DNA of 64,000 bases from Candidatus Bathyarchaeota archaeon (lineage in GTDB: Archaea; Thermoproteota; Bathyarchaeia; TCS64): contig JAGTRB010000008.1 in NCBI GenBank assembly GCA_018396865.1, positions 34,789 to 98,788 on the forward strand, read 5' to 3'. Numbering within the stretch: position 1 is the first letter of the stretch; every line of letters begins with the position of its first letter. Positions 26,313 through 35,258 of the stretch are shown here, piece by piece. Made by a program: the position numbers and the translations under genes. The notes beneath the pieces are model-generated. The model was not told the DNA's origin, did no database searches, and saw only the letters and a list, made by a program, of their open reading frames with translations.

Positions 26313-26990
26313 ATGTGGAGGGAGATAACTGAGGCCCTGGAGAGGATCGTAGATGTATATGAGGGGTCCAACCACATCATATCCCTCTTTCAGGATGACA
26401 GGGCTAGGATGAGGGGCTTAGAGCTCATAGATAAGTGGGAGGGGGTCGCCCTAGAGCTTGGGGTGGGGCCCGGAAACTTCGCTGTTATGCTCCTGAGAAG
26501 ACTCAAAGACTCACTCATATGTCTAGACTACTCGAATATCATGATTTGTAAGGCTAGGGAGAGGTTACATTGCCACGTTCACCTCGTAAGGGGAGTCTTC
26601 GAAGCGGTTCCTTTAAGGAACTCATGCATCTCACTAGTTGCAGCGGCATATTCGCTCAGAGACTCCAAGAGGAAGCTTAAAGTGATTAGGGAGACCGCTC
26701 GCATCCTAAAAGCTAGAGGAGAATTCTTGGTCGTGGATGTGGGTAAGCCGAAGAACCCAATATATAGGGGGATCCTCTCCTTATATCTCAGGTGGGTCGT
26801 TCCGATACTGGCAGGGCTCTATACGGGATATGGCCCGAGGAATCCCTGGAGCATGATATTCCACTCCTACAATCTCCTACCTCACAACGCGGAACTCCTT
26901 AGAACACTAAGGACCGTCTTTGGTTGGGCAGAACTAGAAGAGAGGATGTATGGCGGCCTCATCATCGCGGTTGCCCATAAAATGGGGTAG
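26313..26990 (+). CDS. SAM-dependent methyltransferase, UbiE/MenG-like
   Basis: 225 residues of the class I methyltransferase fold. Motif I reads ALELGVGPGNFA, motif II LICLDYSNIMICKAR, followed by EAVPLRNSCISLVAAAYSLRDS and a LKARGEFLVVDVGKP strand, resembling UbiE/MenG quinone methyltransferases. The C-terminus contains the NPWSMIFHSYNLLPH segment like the UbiE YxxLxxS region. Given the neighbouring MenA-type prenyltransferase it may methylate demethylmenaquinone; that is inference. A TTTTTATTTGA box precedes the ATG. Confidence 0.75.
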   Translation: MWREITEALERIVDVYEGSNHIISLFQDDRARMRGLELIDKWEGVALELGVGPGNFAVMLLRRLKDSLICLDYSNIMICKARERLHCHVHLVRGVFEAVPLRNSCISLVAAAYSLRDSKRKLKVIRETARILKARGEFLVVDVGKPKNPIYRGILSLYLRWVVPILAGLYTGYGPRNPWSMIFHSYNLLPHNAELLRTLRTVFGWAELEERMYGGLIIAVAHKMG

Positions 26991-27072
26991 GATCCTTTAC
27001 TCGAGCCTCTAATCAGGTTAGGCGGAGGTCTATCTTCCTCAACCCTCCTCGCTGTTAGCCCGGAGATTAATC

Positions 27073-27969
27073 TTATAAGATGACATCGAGGATCAGGCCG
27101 ATGGATGTTGCTAATGTTGTTAGGAGGACTAAGAAGACATTCACACCCATGTAGGGTATGAGAAGCTCAAGCCTCTCGTGATATCTTAGGACGCCCATCG
27201 AAGCCTTCAATGCGAGGGGGAGAGTGGTGAGAATTATAAGCATGGTGAAAGGCATTCTCCCTATTATTATATGGAGGATAACCCAGAGGTATACCGAGGC
27301 GATGAGTACCACATACACCTTAGATGCCCTTCTCAAGCCTAGCAGGATGACGAGGTTCCTCCTACCAACGGCCCTATCGGCCTCCAAGTCGGGGAACTCG
27401 TTGAGGAATAGGAGGGTGCCTATGAGGATTCCAGGTACCGCCCCTGAGATGAGCGGAGAGAAGCCTAGACGCCCTGTCTGGATGAGATATCCTCCTAGGG
27501 ATATGAGGGGGCCGAAGTTGAAGCCTGTGAAGAGTTCCCCCAAGTACCAGTGGCTTAGATGGGTTGTGTAGAAGTAGATCGTGAGAGCTGCGAGGGTTAT
27601 TATTGGAAGAATCACCAATCCAACGGTCAAGGTGAAGTATACCCCTATGGAGAATCCCAGAAGGAGGCAGATTAGGGAGAAGATGAGAACCCTCCTAGGC
27701 TCCAGGAGGCCCTTAGGGAGGATGCCGCTCCCCCCGCTGAAAGGGGTCCTTCTCACCCTTAGATCCAGCCCGCTCATATAGTCGAAGTAGTCGTTAATGA
27801 CGTTAACGCTCACGTGAGCTAGGAGGACACCCCCCAACCCAAGAAGGGCTCTAAGGGGATCCAGAGACCCCTCTCTATATGCCTCAGCGATCCCTACTGA
27901 GAAGGCGAGAGGCGTCAATATTAGAAAGTGGGGGCGAGTCTCCTTGAACCAGAGGTTGAAGCCCTTCAT
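27073..27969 (-). CDS. menA: UbiA-superfamily prenyltransferase, MenA-like
   Basis: 299 residues from the ATG at 27969, about eight membrane segments. The first Asp-rich motif NDYFDYMSGLD is at residues 59-69 and the second is FPDLEADRAVGRRN. The RTPFSGGSGILPKGLL region and the GELFTGFNFGPL loop resemble MenA (1,4-dihydroxy-2-naphthoate polyprenyltransferase) more than the DGGGP synthase branch. It should attach a polyprenyl tail to a quinone precursor in the membrane. Next to GGPP synthase and geranylgeranyl reductase. An AAATTTTATTTACC box about 25-30 bases upstream suggests a near leaderless mRNA. Confidence 0.8.
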   Translation of the reverse strand: MKGFNLWFKETRPHFLILTPLAFSVGIAEAYREGSLDPLRALLGLGGVLLAHVSVNVINDYFDYMSGLDLRVRRTPFSGGSGILPKGLLEPRRVLIFSLICLLLGFSIGVYFTLTVGLVILPIITLAALTIYFYTTHLSHWYLGELFTGFNFGPLISLGGYLIQTGRLGFSPLISGAVPGILIGTLLFLNEFPDLEADRAVGRRNLVILLGLRRASKVYVVLIASVYLWVILHIIIGRMPFTMLIILTTLPLALKASMGVLRYHERLELLIPYMGVNVFLVLLTTLATSIGLILDVIL

Positions 27970-28176
27970 CACAATAGAGCTTGGAGGGGTAAATAAAATT
28001 TCTTTTGTTAGGAGACTCCTGTCATATACAAACTATATTAGTTCAGTTGCAAAAATTCTCCTCTCTTTTTATATTCAGGTTCTTTATCTCCTGTAGGGAA
28101 GTCTATCGATAGAGTTAAAATATCAGCCGGAGAGACACCTACAAGCGGTTTGGGCTACCCGCTCGGATGTGAAGAA

Positions 28177-29151
28177 ATGATCCTAAGGAGGCTTAGGGAG
28201 AGGCGAGAGTTTATAGACAAAGCGATAGAAGAGTTAAGCCTCCAAGTAGAAGCCGTGCTTGAGGCTCCCATAAGGCATATGTTGGGGACTGGTGGAAAGA
28301 GGCTCAGACCCCTTATCTGCATCCTGAGCTGTGAACTTCTGGGTGGCGATTACAGGAACACTAGGGATGCCTTCCTAGCCCTAGAACTCATCCATAATGG
28401 AACCCTTATCCACGATGACATTTTAGATGAGGACAAGATCAGGAGGGAAGCATTAACTATCCACTCCGCCTTTGGGGTAAATACCGCCATCTTGGCTGGA
28501 GACCTACTACTGAGTCTCGGCTTAAGGTACGCTGCAGAGACTGGGAGGCTTGAGGTTATAAGGAGGCTTTCCGAGGCGACATCCAAGATGATTCAGGGTG
28601 TGGCCCTCCAGCCCCACTACCGCAGAAGGAAGGCTACGGCGGAGGACTACCTGAAGGTGGCATACCTCAAGAGCGGAAGCCTATTCGAGGCCTCTGCCTC
28701 TCTCGGGGGTGTCATGGCAGGGGGAGAAACGGAGATCCCCCTCTTAGAGCAGTTCGGGGGGAATTTCGGGATAGCTTATCAGATCAGGGATGACATCCTT
28801 GAAGTGATCTCAGAGAAGGAGACAGGCCTAAGAGACCTGATCAACGGAGACATGAATCTTCCATACATATATGCTCAGGAGTCCACCTTCATATCGGAGA
28901 GGGAAAGGACGCTCCTCTCAGAGATCTTTATGGGGAAAAGGGAGCTCTCCGACCCCGAAGAGGTTAAAGACATATTCCTCAGGTCTAAAGCCCTAGAGAG
29001 GTGTGTTGAGAGTATGAGGGAGTACGGAGAGAGAGGAGGTGAGATACTGAACTCCTTTGAGCAGAGTGAGGCTCAGAAGTGCCTTAGATATCTACTCGAT
29101 AGCTATTGTAGAAGCTTCAACCTAGAAGAGGCCAGAGACCCTGAGTTTTGA
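28177..29151 (+). CDS. Polyprenyl (geranylgeranyl-type) diphosphate synthase
   Basis: 324 residues from the ATG at 28177, chosen for the GGATGTGA upstream; the frame also has a TTG at 28150. First Asp-rich motif DDILDED at about residues 80-86; second reads YQIRDDILE at about 201-209. GGKRLRPLICIL and the QG segment (MIQGVALQ) are present. It makes C20 or longer isoprenoid diphosphates for membrane lipids or quinone tails. The gene is 33 bp upstream of geranylgeranyl reductase on the same strand, pointing to a shared role. Exact chain length cannot be told. Confidence 0.9.
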   Translation: MILRRLRERREFIDKAIEELSLQVEAVLEAPIRHMLGTGGKRLRPLICILSCELLGGDYRNTRDAFLALELIHNGTLIHDDILDEDKIRREALTIHSAFGVNTAILAGDLLLSLGLRYAAETGRLEVIRRLSEATSKMIQGVALQPHYRRRKATAEDYLKVAYLKSGSLFEASASLGGVMAGGETEIPLLEQFGGNFGIAYQIRDDILEVISEKETGLRDLINGDMNLPYIYAQESTFISERERTLLSEIFMGKRELSDPEEVKDIFLRSKALERCVESMREYGERGGEILNSFEQSEAQKCLRYLLDSYCRSFNLEEARDPEF

Positions 29152-29184
29152 TACTAACCCTTCATACATGAGAGGAATGCAATT

Positions 29185-30381
29185 ATGCAGGAAGACTATG
29201 ACGTAGTAGTTGTGGGGGCGGGACCGGCTGGCTCCACCTCAGCAAAAATTGCTGCTGAGGGGGGCCTGAAGGTCCTGTTAATCACCAGAAACATCGAGAT
29301 AGGCGTCCCAGACAAGTGCGGAGAGTTCCTCCCAAGCCTAGATGAGATGAGACGCTTAGCCCCGGATGCCGTTGGCCTAGATCAGTTATTTGACCCCCCA
29401 GGATGGTGCATCCTTAACAGGACAAAGTATGTCAGGTTCAACTTTAATGGGTACATGGAGGTAACGGTTCCATTTAATGGAGTTGTAGTGGAGAGGAAGC
29501 TCTACGACAACCACTTAGCGAAGGAGGCCGCGAGGGCAGGGGTAGAGATAAGCCCATTGACCTGCGCCCTAGACATCCTACCGAATGGTGGAGTCTTGGC
29601 TTGGGAGGTTAGAGGTCGATTCGAGGTTAGATCGAGGCTGGTAGTAGGGGCAGACGGGGCCTACTCACTCATAGCAAGGAAGGCTGGCCTACCGGTCTCC
29701 CGAGACCCCCTCGACTATAGTGTTGGCTACCAATTTGAGATGGTCGGCATTGATGTTGATAGGGATTGTATAGAGATGTACTTCGGGAGGAGGTACGCTC
29801 CAGGAGCATATGCATGGATAATACCGAAGGGTGAGGATGTGGCCAATGTCGGGATCGGGGTTCGCCCTACATATATGGAGAAGGGGCTAAACATTAGGGA
29901 CTACCTCCAGAACTTCTTGAAGTATTCTCCAGCCTCCGAGAGGCTCATCCGAGGAGAGGCAACCGCCGTGAAGGCTGGATGCATACCAGTAGGAGGACCT
30001 ATGGAGAGGACATCCTCGAGAAATGTTCTAGTCGTGGGAGATGCGGCAGGTCACACCCTCCCAACCGTCGGAGGTGGTGTCCCCCCTGCCCTCATCTGCG
30101 GCAGGATCGCTGGAGCCTCCGTAGTGGGGCACTTGAACGATGAGAAGCCCATATCTTCATATGAGGCTGATTGGAGGAAGCAGATCGGTAAGGTTCTAGA
30201 GAACTCCTTAAGGCTGAGGAGGATGGCTGATATCTTCCTAGGCTCAGAAGAGGCGATGTCCCTCGCGACTAGGAGGGGATGGATAAATGAGGAGATGCTG
30301 ATGAGGCTTATACTATGCCGTGTAGACTACAAGATGATTATCCTAGAGAAGGCCCTTCAAGTCTACAAAAAATTCGTATGA
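29185..30381 (+). CDS. Geranylgeranyl reductase family flavoprotein
   Basis: 398 residues. The FAD-binding dinucleotide fold is at the N-terminus (VVVVGAGPAGSTSA), followed by the CGEFLP segment, the VVGADGAYS motif and the second FAD motif VLVVGDAAGHTLPTVGGGV. These are the marks of geranylgeranyl reductases, which saturate isoprenoid chains of archaeal lipids or quinones. Directly follows a GGPP-type synthase in the same direction and sits near MenA, so it may act on lipid and/or menaquinone side chains. Confidence 0.92.
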   Translation: MQEDYDVVVVGAGPAGSTSAKIAAEGGLKVLLITRNIEIGVPDKCGEFLPSLDEMRRLAPDAVGLDQLFDPPGWCILNRTKYVRFNFNGYMEVTVPFNGVVVERKLYDNHLAKEAARAGVEISPLTCALDILPNGGVLAWEVRGRFEVRSRLVVGADGAYSLIARKAGLPVSRDPLDYSVGYQFEMVGIDVDRDCIEMYFGRRYAPGAYAWIIPKGEDVANVGIGVRPTYMEKGLNIRDYLQNFLKYSPASERLIRGEATAVKAGCIPVGGPMERTSSRNVLVVGDAAGHTLPTVGGGVPPALICGRIAGASVVGHLNDEKPISSYEADWRKQIGKVLENSLRLRRMADIFLGSEEAMSLATRRGWINEEMLMRLILCRVDYKMIILEKALQVYKKFV

Positions 30382-30764
30382 AAAACAACTTGAGCAAAGA
30401 AGCCATCGAAAAGGGGGATTTCTAACCTCCTGGGAATTTTATCACCTAGCTAGGCAGCGTGTTAGAGGTTCTAGGCCGTGAAGTCGGGATACCTCTAAAT
30501 ATGGAGATTACATAATCAAGCGGCAAGTTTCACTGGTCCCTGCCCTTTCCAACAGTAAAATCTAACGAATAATATCATATTTGAGATAACGTTCTCCGGT
30601 TCCCAACTACTCAAAAATAGTTTAGGAACAATGAGTAAATCCTTTAAAAATATTCAATATACTAGGGGTTTGACTATATTTGATAAGGGGATGAAAGAAT
30701 TCCTCTTAAAAATATTCAATATAAAAATCGATATACTAGGGGTTTGACTAATTTAAAGCCAACT
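30382..30764. other. Intergenic region with inverted repeat and duplicated promoter-like block
   Basis: 383 bases with no gene. A perfect 8-bp inverted repeat TTAGAGGT/ACCTCTAA (30462-30469 and 30491-30498) could form a hairpin after geranylgeranyl reductase. Further right is a duplicated A/T-rich block described separately. No tRNA or other RNA gene was recognised. Confidence 0.5.
30642..30750 (+). repeat. Imperfect direct repeat of a TATA-containing block upstream of mobA
   Basis: The block TTAAAAATATTCAATAT followed by ACTAGGGGTTTGACTA occurs at about 30643-30677 and again at about 30707-30750. The second copy carries a roughly 12-bp insertion (AAAAATCGATAT) between its two halves. Both copies contain a TATA-like TTAAAAATATT, so the duplication could give two promoters or paired regulator sites. 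The downstream copy ends at the mobA 5' end. Confidence 0.7.
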
Positions 30765-31463
30765 ATGTTTATATTTATCGGCAAAGAGGGGAAACAAAAA
30801 GGAGGGACCTCAATACATCAAGTAGGTCTCGGAGTTGTCATCCTAGCTGGAGGACAGGGTAGGAGGATGGGGAGAGACAAGGCCCTCCTCGAGCTTTGCG
30901 GAAAGCCCCTACTCCTTCACGTAGTTGAGAATGTTTTGAGGCTTCAACCTGAGAAGATCGTCGTGGCCGTGGAAAGAGGCAGCATAAATAGATATTATTC
31001 GATCCTGCCTTCATGCGTTAATCTCTCAGAGGATTTGATTGAGGGGAAAGGGCCATTGGTCGGGATGATATCTGGGATGAGGAGCATTAACTCTATGTAT
31101 ACGCTTGTTCTCCCATGTGACACCCCATTCATCAAACCAAGCGTTCTGAGATTTCTCCATCAGAAGGTTTCTTTGGGGGTTGATGCTGTTATCCCGAGGT
31201 GGCCTAATGGATATATCGAGCCCCTTCAAGCCTTCTATAGAACTTCATCCGCGTTGAAGGCCGCCGAGGAGGCCCTTAATAGGGATAAAAGATCATGCAG
31301 AGATATGATTAGATTATTAAATAAGGTAGTCTATGTGAATGTAGATGAGCTTAGAAGATTTGATCCTTATTTGGTTACATTTTTTAATGTGAATAGTGGA
31401 GAGGACTTATTTAGAGCTGAGAAATTTTTGAGAGGAATTCTTTTATCCCCTTATCAAATATAG
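30765..31463 (+). CDS. mobA: Molybdenum cofactor guanylyltransferase MobA
   Basis: About 232 residues from the ATG at 30765; a TTG at 30744 is also in frame. The nucleotide-binding signature VVILAGGQGRRMGRDKALLEL is followed by LPCDTPFIKP, the metal-binding Asp segment, and NGYIEPLQAFYR. MobA attaches GMP to Mo/W-pterin to form the bis-MGD cofactor used by formate dehydrogenases like the one at 18.8-21.7 kb. A GGAGGGACC run at about 30801-30809 lies inside the frame just before the conserved core, raising the possibility of a start nearer the core. Confidence 0.88.
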   Translation: MFIFIGKEGKQKGGTSIHQVGLGVVILAGGQGRRMGRDKALLELCGKPLLLHVVENVLRLQPEKIVVAVERGSINRYYSILPSCVNLSEDLIEGKGPLVGMISGMRSINSMYTLVLPCDTPFIKPSVLRFLHQKVSLGVDAVIPRWPNGYIEPLQAFYRTSSALKAAEEALNRDKRSCRDMIRLLNKVVYVNVDELRRFDPYLVTFFNVNSGEDLFRAEKFLRGILLSPYQI

Positions 31464-31523
31464 ATAAAGAGTTATAGAATTTGATCGATGTTTATTTTTA
31501 GGAACTGGATTATAGATCCCAAA

Positions 31524-32579
31524 TCAGTCCTCGAGTATCCTATGACTCAACCTTAAGGCCTCGTCTCGATCTCCAACCCCTTCTATGATGGAGACACCGC
31601 TCTTGAGGATGCTGCCTCTAAACCCCTCGGGAGCTGAGAAGGTGATCCCCATCTCTCCCCTTTTATCTATATTGAAGCCCATTGAGGTCAGTATCTCTTC
31701 TACCTCTTCCATGTTCAGCTCATATTCCTTCTCCGGGTTTACCACGAAGACCCTCCTCCCCTCCCTACCGCAGACCTCCTCAACAAGCTCTAGGGACTGT
31801 GGAGGGTGGGGTGAGGCCCCTCCGCATGCCGGGCACTTATCAGCCCTCTTAAGGCTGATCCTATCGAAGGTCATGGACTCTAAGTCGCAGAAGAGGAGGA
31901 TGTTTGCTAGGTTAGGTCTCCTTCCAAGTAGGATCCTTAGGGCCTCTGAGACTTGTATGCTCGCTATGATGTTCACGATGGAGGGGTTCACTCCCACCAC
32001 GGCGCAAGATGGAAGGGATGCGTCCTCTAGGCCGCCTTGGAAGCATTCCAAGCAGGCGGTCTCCCCTGGTATCACCGTGGATGTGTTGCCCACGTTTGTT
32101 ATTGCAGCCCCGTATATGTATGGGATCCCCCATTTTAAGCAGGCCCTGTTCAGGACATATCTGGGGGCCATCCGGTCAAGCCCATCAAGGACCACGTCCA
32201 CCCCCCCTAGGATCTTGTCAACGGTCATAGGGTTGAGGGATATCGGTTGGGGCTCGACCTCTATGAAGGGGTTCAGCCTCCTCAGCCTTTGAGCCGCGGC
32301 CTCCACCTTTGGGAGGCCGATCACATCAACCCCGTAGAGGTGCTGCCTCTGGAGGTTTGAGATCTCGACGATGTCCCTGTCGACTATCCTAAGGTGTCCA
32401 ACACCCATCGAGGCCAGTTGCATGGATATGATGCTACCCAGGCCTCCAAGGCCGACCACACATGCCCTTTTACCCTTCAGCCTCCTCTGACCATCCAGCC
32501 CGATCTCACGGAGAACCATTTGCCTGGAGTAGTACTCCAACTCCTCATCGGAGAAGCCCTCAATTCCGTACCTCGACAT
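31524..32579 (-). CDS. MoeB/ThiF/HesA-type E1-like adenylyltransferase
   Basis: 351 residues. The N-terminal motif YSRQMVLREIGLDGQRRL and nucleotide-binding VVGLGGLGS are typical of E1-like enzymes that adenylate the C-terminal Gly of MoaD or ThiS. Zinc-binding pairs are ACLECFQ and KCPACGG. The last 90 residues form an extra domain ending with SGVSIIEGVGDRDEALRL, which may be a distinct ubiquitin-like or partner domain. Next to mobA, so molybdopterin biosynthesis is the likely role, though thiamine or tRNA thiolation cannot be excluded. Confidence 0.85.
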   Translation of the reverse strand: MSRYGIEGFSDEELEYYSRQMVLREIGLDGQRRLKGKRACVVGLGGLGSIISMQLASMGVGHLRIVDRDIVEISNLQRQHLYGVDVIGLPKVEAAAQRLRRLNPFIEVEPQPISLNPMTVDKILGGVDVVLDGLDRMAPRYVLNRACLKWGIPYIYGAAITNVGNTSTVIPGETACLECFQGGLEDASLPSCAVVGVNPSIVNIIASIQVSEALRILLGRRPNLANILLFCDLESMTFDRISLKRADKCPACGGASPHPPQSLELVEEVCGREGRRVFVVNPEKEYELNMEEVEEILTSMGFNIDKRGEMGITFSAPEGFRGSILKSGVSIIEGVGDRDEALRLSHRILED

Positions 32580-32802
32580 CCCGATGTGAGACCCCTTACT
32601 TTGATTGTGATGCTTGAGACTATTTCAGCCATTCGGATGCAGCCGTTGATCTTATGAAGACCAGCATAAAATAGTGAGAATTAAGCATTAAGTTCTAATG
32701 TCTTTAAAAATTAGGAAAATGGATAAATGTTGACGATTCATCCCAGAATTAAAAGAAAGATATTTTAAGTAGAGGGGGATATTCAAATGAAGGTGAGCAA
32801 CA

Positions 32803-33873
32803 TTGAATAATGAAAAGGAATATATCACTATGCTCCACGGTGCTGGAGGAATTATCATGCACAGTTTAGTTAAAAACTATATAGTGAAATACTTCGGAAA
32901 TGCAGCGGTTGACAGCGAGGTGCCACTTGAAGCCTTGGATGACGCAGCCGTCGTCGGCGACATGGTTTTCAAGAGCGATTCACACGTCGTTAAGCCCTTA
33001 TTCTTTCCAGGAGGAGACATCGGTTGTATAGCTGTGGCTGGGACGGTTAACGATATAGCAGTTCTGGGTGCAGAGCCATACGCTATGGCCTGCGGCTTCA
33101 TCCTAGAAGAGGGATTAGCGTTCAGGGATTTTGAAAGTATATTGTTGAGCATGAGGCGGATATGTCGTGAGGCGGGTGTAGACATAGTCACTGGGGATAC
33201 GAAGGTCGTCGAGAAGGGAAGCCTAGGGGGGATGGTGATAAATACCTCGGGTATTGGTAGGAGAACTGAGGCCCTTGAGAGGAATCTTGAGGTAGTAAGA
33301 AGGTTTAGAAGAGGTTTTCAATCTAGATGGATCTTGGACTCCAACCTCCGCTTAGGGGATAAGATAATCATCTCCGGAACCATAGGCGACCACGGGTTAG
33401 CCGTTCTGTCAGCCCAAGAGGGGTTGAGCTTCGGGAGTGGAATCAAATCGGATGTGAGGCCTCTAAACCGTATGATCCAAAGCCTCCTCGCAGAAGTCGG
33501 GGGCATAGTCGCCATGAAGGACCCCACAAGGGGGGGCCTAGCAGATGCCCTTAATGAGTTCAGCGAGAAGTCGGGTGTAGGTATACTGATCCGTGAGGAG
33601 AGGATCCCTATAAGGAAGGATGTTCAGGCCGCATGTGAGATGCTTGGCCTAGACCCCCTGGAGATCGGGAACGAGGGGAAGGTTGTAATAGGGGTGGTTG
33701 AGGAGAAGGCTGAAGAGGTCCTAGAATTCCTTAGAGGCGTAGAGGAGGGGAGGGACGCGGAGATAATCGGTGAGGTAACCCTCGATTTCAGCGGCGTCGC
33801 TATGCAGACCCAGATTGGAGGGAAAAGGATAGTGGGTAGACCCATAGGAGACCCGATACCTAGAATATGCTAG
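32803..33873 (+). CDS. hypE: Hydrogenase maturation factor HypE
   Basis: 356 residues. HypE dehydrates the carbamoyl group on its C-terminal Cys to a thiocyanate that supplies cyanide ligands for the NiFe site. The C-terminus here is DPIPRIC, ending in the required Cys. N-terminal MLHGAGGIIM and the PurM-like GGDIGCIAVAGTVNDIAVLG and DPTRGGLADALNE motifs are present. The start is TTG at 32803, supported by AAGGTGAG 6-7 bp upstream. The last 4 bp overlap the convergent hypD. Confidence 0.95.
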   Translation: MNNEKEYITMLHGAGGIIMHSLVKNYIVKYFGNAAVDSEVPLEALDDAAVVGDMVFKSDSHVVKPLFFPGGDIGCIAVAGTVNDIAVLGAEPYAMACGFILEEGLAFRDFESILLSMRRICREAGVDIVTGDTKVVEKGSLGGMVINTSGIGRRTEALERNLEVVRRFRRGFQSRWILDSNLRLGDKIIISGTIGDHGLAVLSAQEGLSFGSGIKSDVRPLNRMIQSLLAEVGGIVAMKDPTRGGLADALNEFSEKSGVGILIREERIPIRKDVQAACEMLGLDPLEIGNEGKVVIGVVEEKAEEVLEFLRGVEEGRDAEIIGEVTLDFSGVAMQTQIGGKRIVGRPIGDPIPRIC

Positions 33874-34976
33874 ATATCAGCTCGAACCCCTGCCCTAGCC
33901 CATATCCTGCATGTTCCCTCACTGCTCACCATGCATGGCCCTACGGGGCTTTGAGGAGTACATGCCTTCATGAAGAGAGGACAATCCGGGGGTTTGATTC
34001 TTCCAATTAAGACGAGATGGCACCTGCATCCGGGTCTTACATCAACCCCATGTTCGATCTTCACCCCCAGCCTAAGCCTCGAGTCGTAATTTTCATATTC
34101 CTTCCTTAGCTTGAGGGCTGAGGCTGAGATTACCCCAAGCCCACGCCATCTTCCATCCTCCACATCGAAAACTTCACTCATCAAGCTGAGGGCCTTCAAG
34201 TTACCCTCGGGTCGGACAGCCCTCACGTACTCGTTCTCTAAACGCGGCTCCCCATCCCTGAGCTGTTTTAGGATCATGTAGATGCCGAAGAGTATGTCTA
34301 GGGGTTCAAAGCCCGCGATAACTGTCGGCATCCCGTATTCCCTTGGAAAAATTTGGTAGGGTTTGAGCCCTATCACTGTGCTGACGTGCCCAGGGGCTAT
34401 GAAGCCGTTCAGGCTCAGCTCCCTCATCTCCACCAGAAGCCTCATCGCCGGAGGAATCAGTCGATGCGAAACCAGGAAGCTCAGGTTCCTCGGAGGCCCC
34501 TTAAACACCTCAACGGCCGTCGAGGGGGCTGTGGTCTCAAAGCCTATGGCGAAGAAGACGAACTGTCTCCCAGGCTCCCCTTCAGCCATCTTAACCGCGT
34601 CGGCCACGCTATAGACGACCCGGACATCCGCACCCCTAGCCTTCGCGTCGAGCAGGGACATCCCAGAGCCGGGGACACGTAAAACATCTCCGAAACAGGT
34701 GACAACTGCACCATCAAGGGCCAGCTGGACCGCCTCATCGATCTCCGAGGCTGGGACTATGCAGACTGGGCATCCTGGTCCTGGAATTATCTCCACATTT
34801 TCAGGTAGGAGGCTCCTTAGCCCGTAGTGGGTTATAGCCCACTCATGGGTCCCGCAGACATGGCAGATCTTTATCAGGGGCTCCCTCGATGCGAGCTGTT
34901 TGATCTTCTCCGCAATCCTCTTCGCTAATTTCGGATCCCTGAGCCTAAGATCCTCGACCATCAGGCAACACTTCAT
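33870..34976 (-). CDS. hypD: Hydrogenase maturation factor HypD
   Basis: 368 residues. HypD is the Fe-S scaffold where the Fe(CN)2CO group is built. The conserved Cys motifs are seen: CHVCGTHEW, PGPGCPVCIVP, the GFETTAPS block, PGHVSTVIG and the C-terminal group of Cys (PGCRCHLVL, DCPLFMKAC, GPCMVSSEGTC) that bind the [4Fe-4S] cluster. It follows hypC by 4 bp in a hypF-hypC-hypD minus-strand operon. Confidence 0.96.
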   Translation of the reverse strand: MKCCLMVEDLRLRDPKLAKRIAEKIKQLASREPLIKICHVCGTHEWAITHYGLRSLLPENVEIIPGPGCPVCIVPASEIDEAVQLALDGAVVTCFGDVLRVPGSGMSLLDAKARGADVRVVYSVADAVKMAEGEPGRQFVFFAIGFETTAPSTAVEVFKGPPRNLSFLVSHRLIPPAMRLLVEMRELSLNGFIAPGHVSTVIGLKPYQIFPREYGMPTVIAGFEPLDILFGIYMILKQLRDGEPRLENEYVRAVRPEGNLKALSLMSEVFDVEDGRWRGLGVISASALKLRKEYENYDSRLRLGVKIEHGVDVRPGCRCHLVLIGRIKPPDCPLFMKACTPQSPVGPCMVSSEGTCRIWARAGVRADI

Positions 34977-34980
34977 TTAC

Positions 34981-35217
34981 TCACTTCGAGACTGTTAACT
35001 CTTCAGCCTCTAGGATCTCACTCCAGAGGCGTAGAGTTTCCCTGGCTTCCTCTCCCTCTAATACTTGGATTGCAAAGCCAGCGTGGACTATGACATAGTC
35101 TCCGACCCCGGCCTCGACGAGGGTAAGATCCACCTCCCTAAGGACCCCACCCCCGAAGTCCACTCTGGCCCTGTCTCCATTTTTTTCTATGACCCTCGCG
35201 GGGATCGCCAGACACAT
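34981..35217 (-). CDS. hypC: Hydrogenase maturation chaperone HypC
   Basis: 78 residues. The start is set by the family requirement for an N-terminal Met-Cys: the ATG at 35217 gives MCLAIPARV, whereas the upstream TTG at 35223 would add two residues and block the Cys. HypC binds HypD and carries the iron ligand group to the hydrogenase large subunit. GDYVIVHAGFAIQVL is the conserved core. It lies between hypF and hypD. Confidence 0.95.
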   Translation of the reverse strand: MCLAIPARVIEKNGDRARVDFGGGVLREVDLTLVEAGVGDYVIVHAGFAIQVLEGEEARETLRLWSEILEAEELTVSK

Positions 35218-35258
35218 TTTCAAATTCCAGAGGTTTTTGGGGAATAAATCGATTTTGT

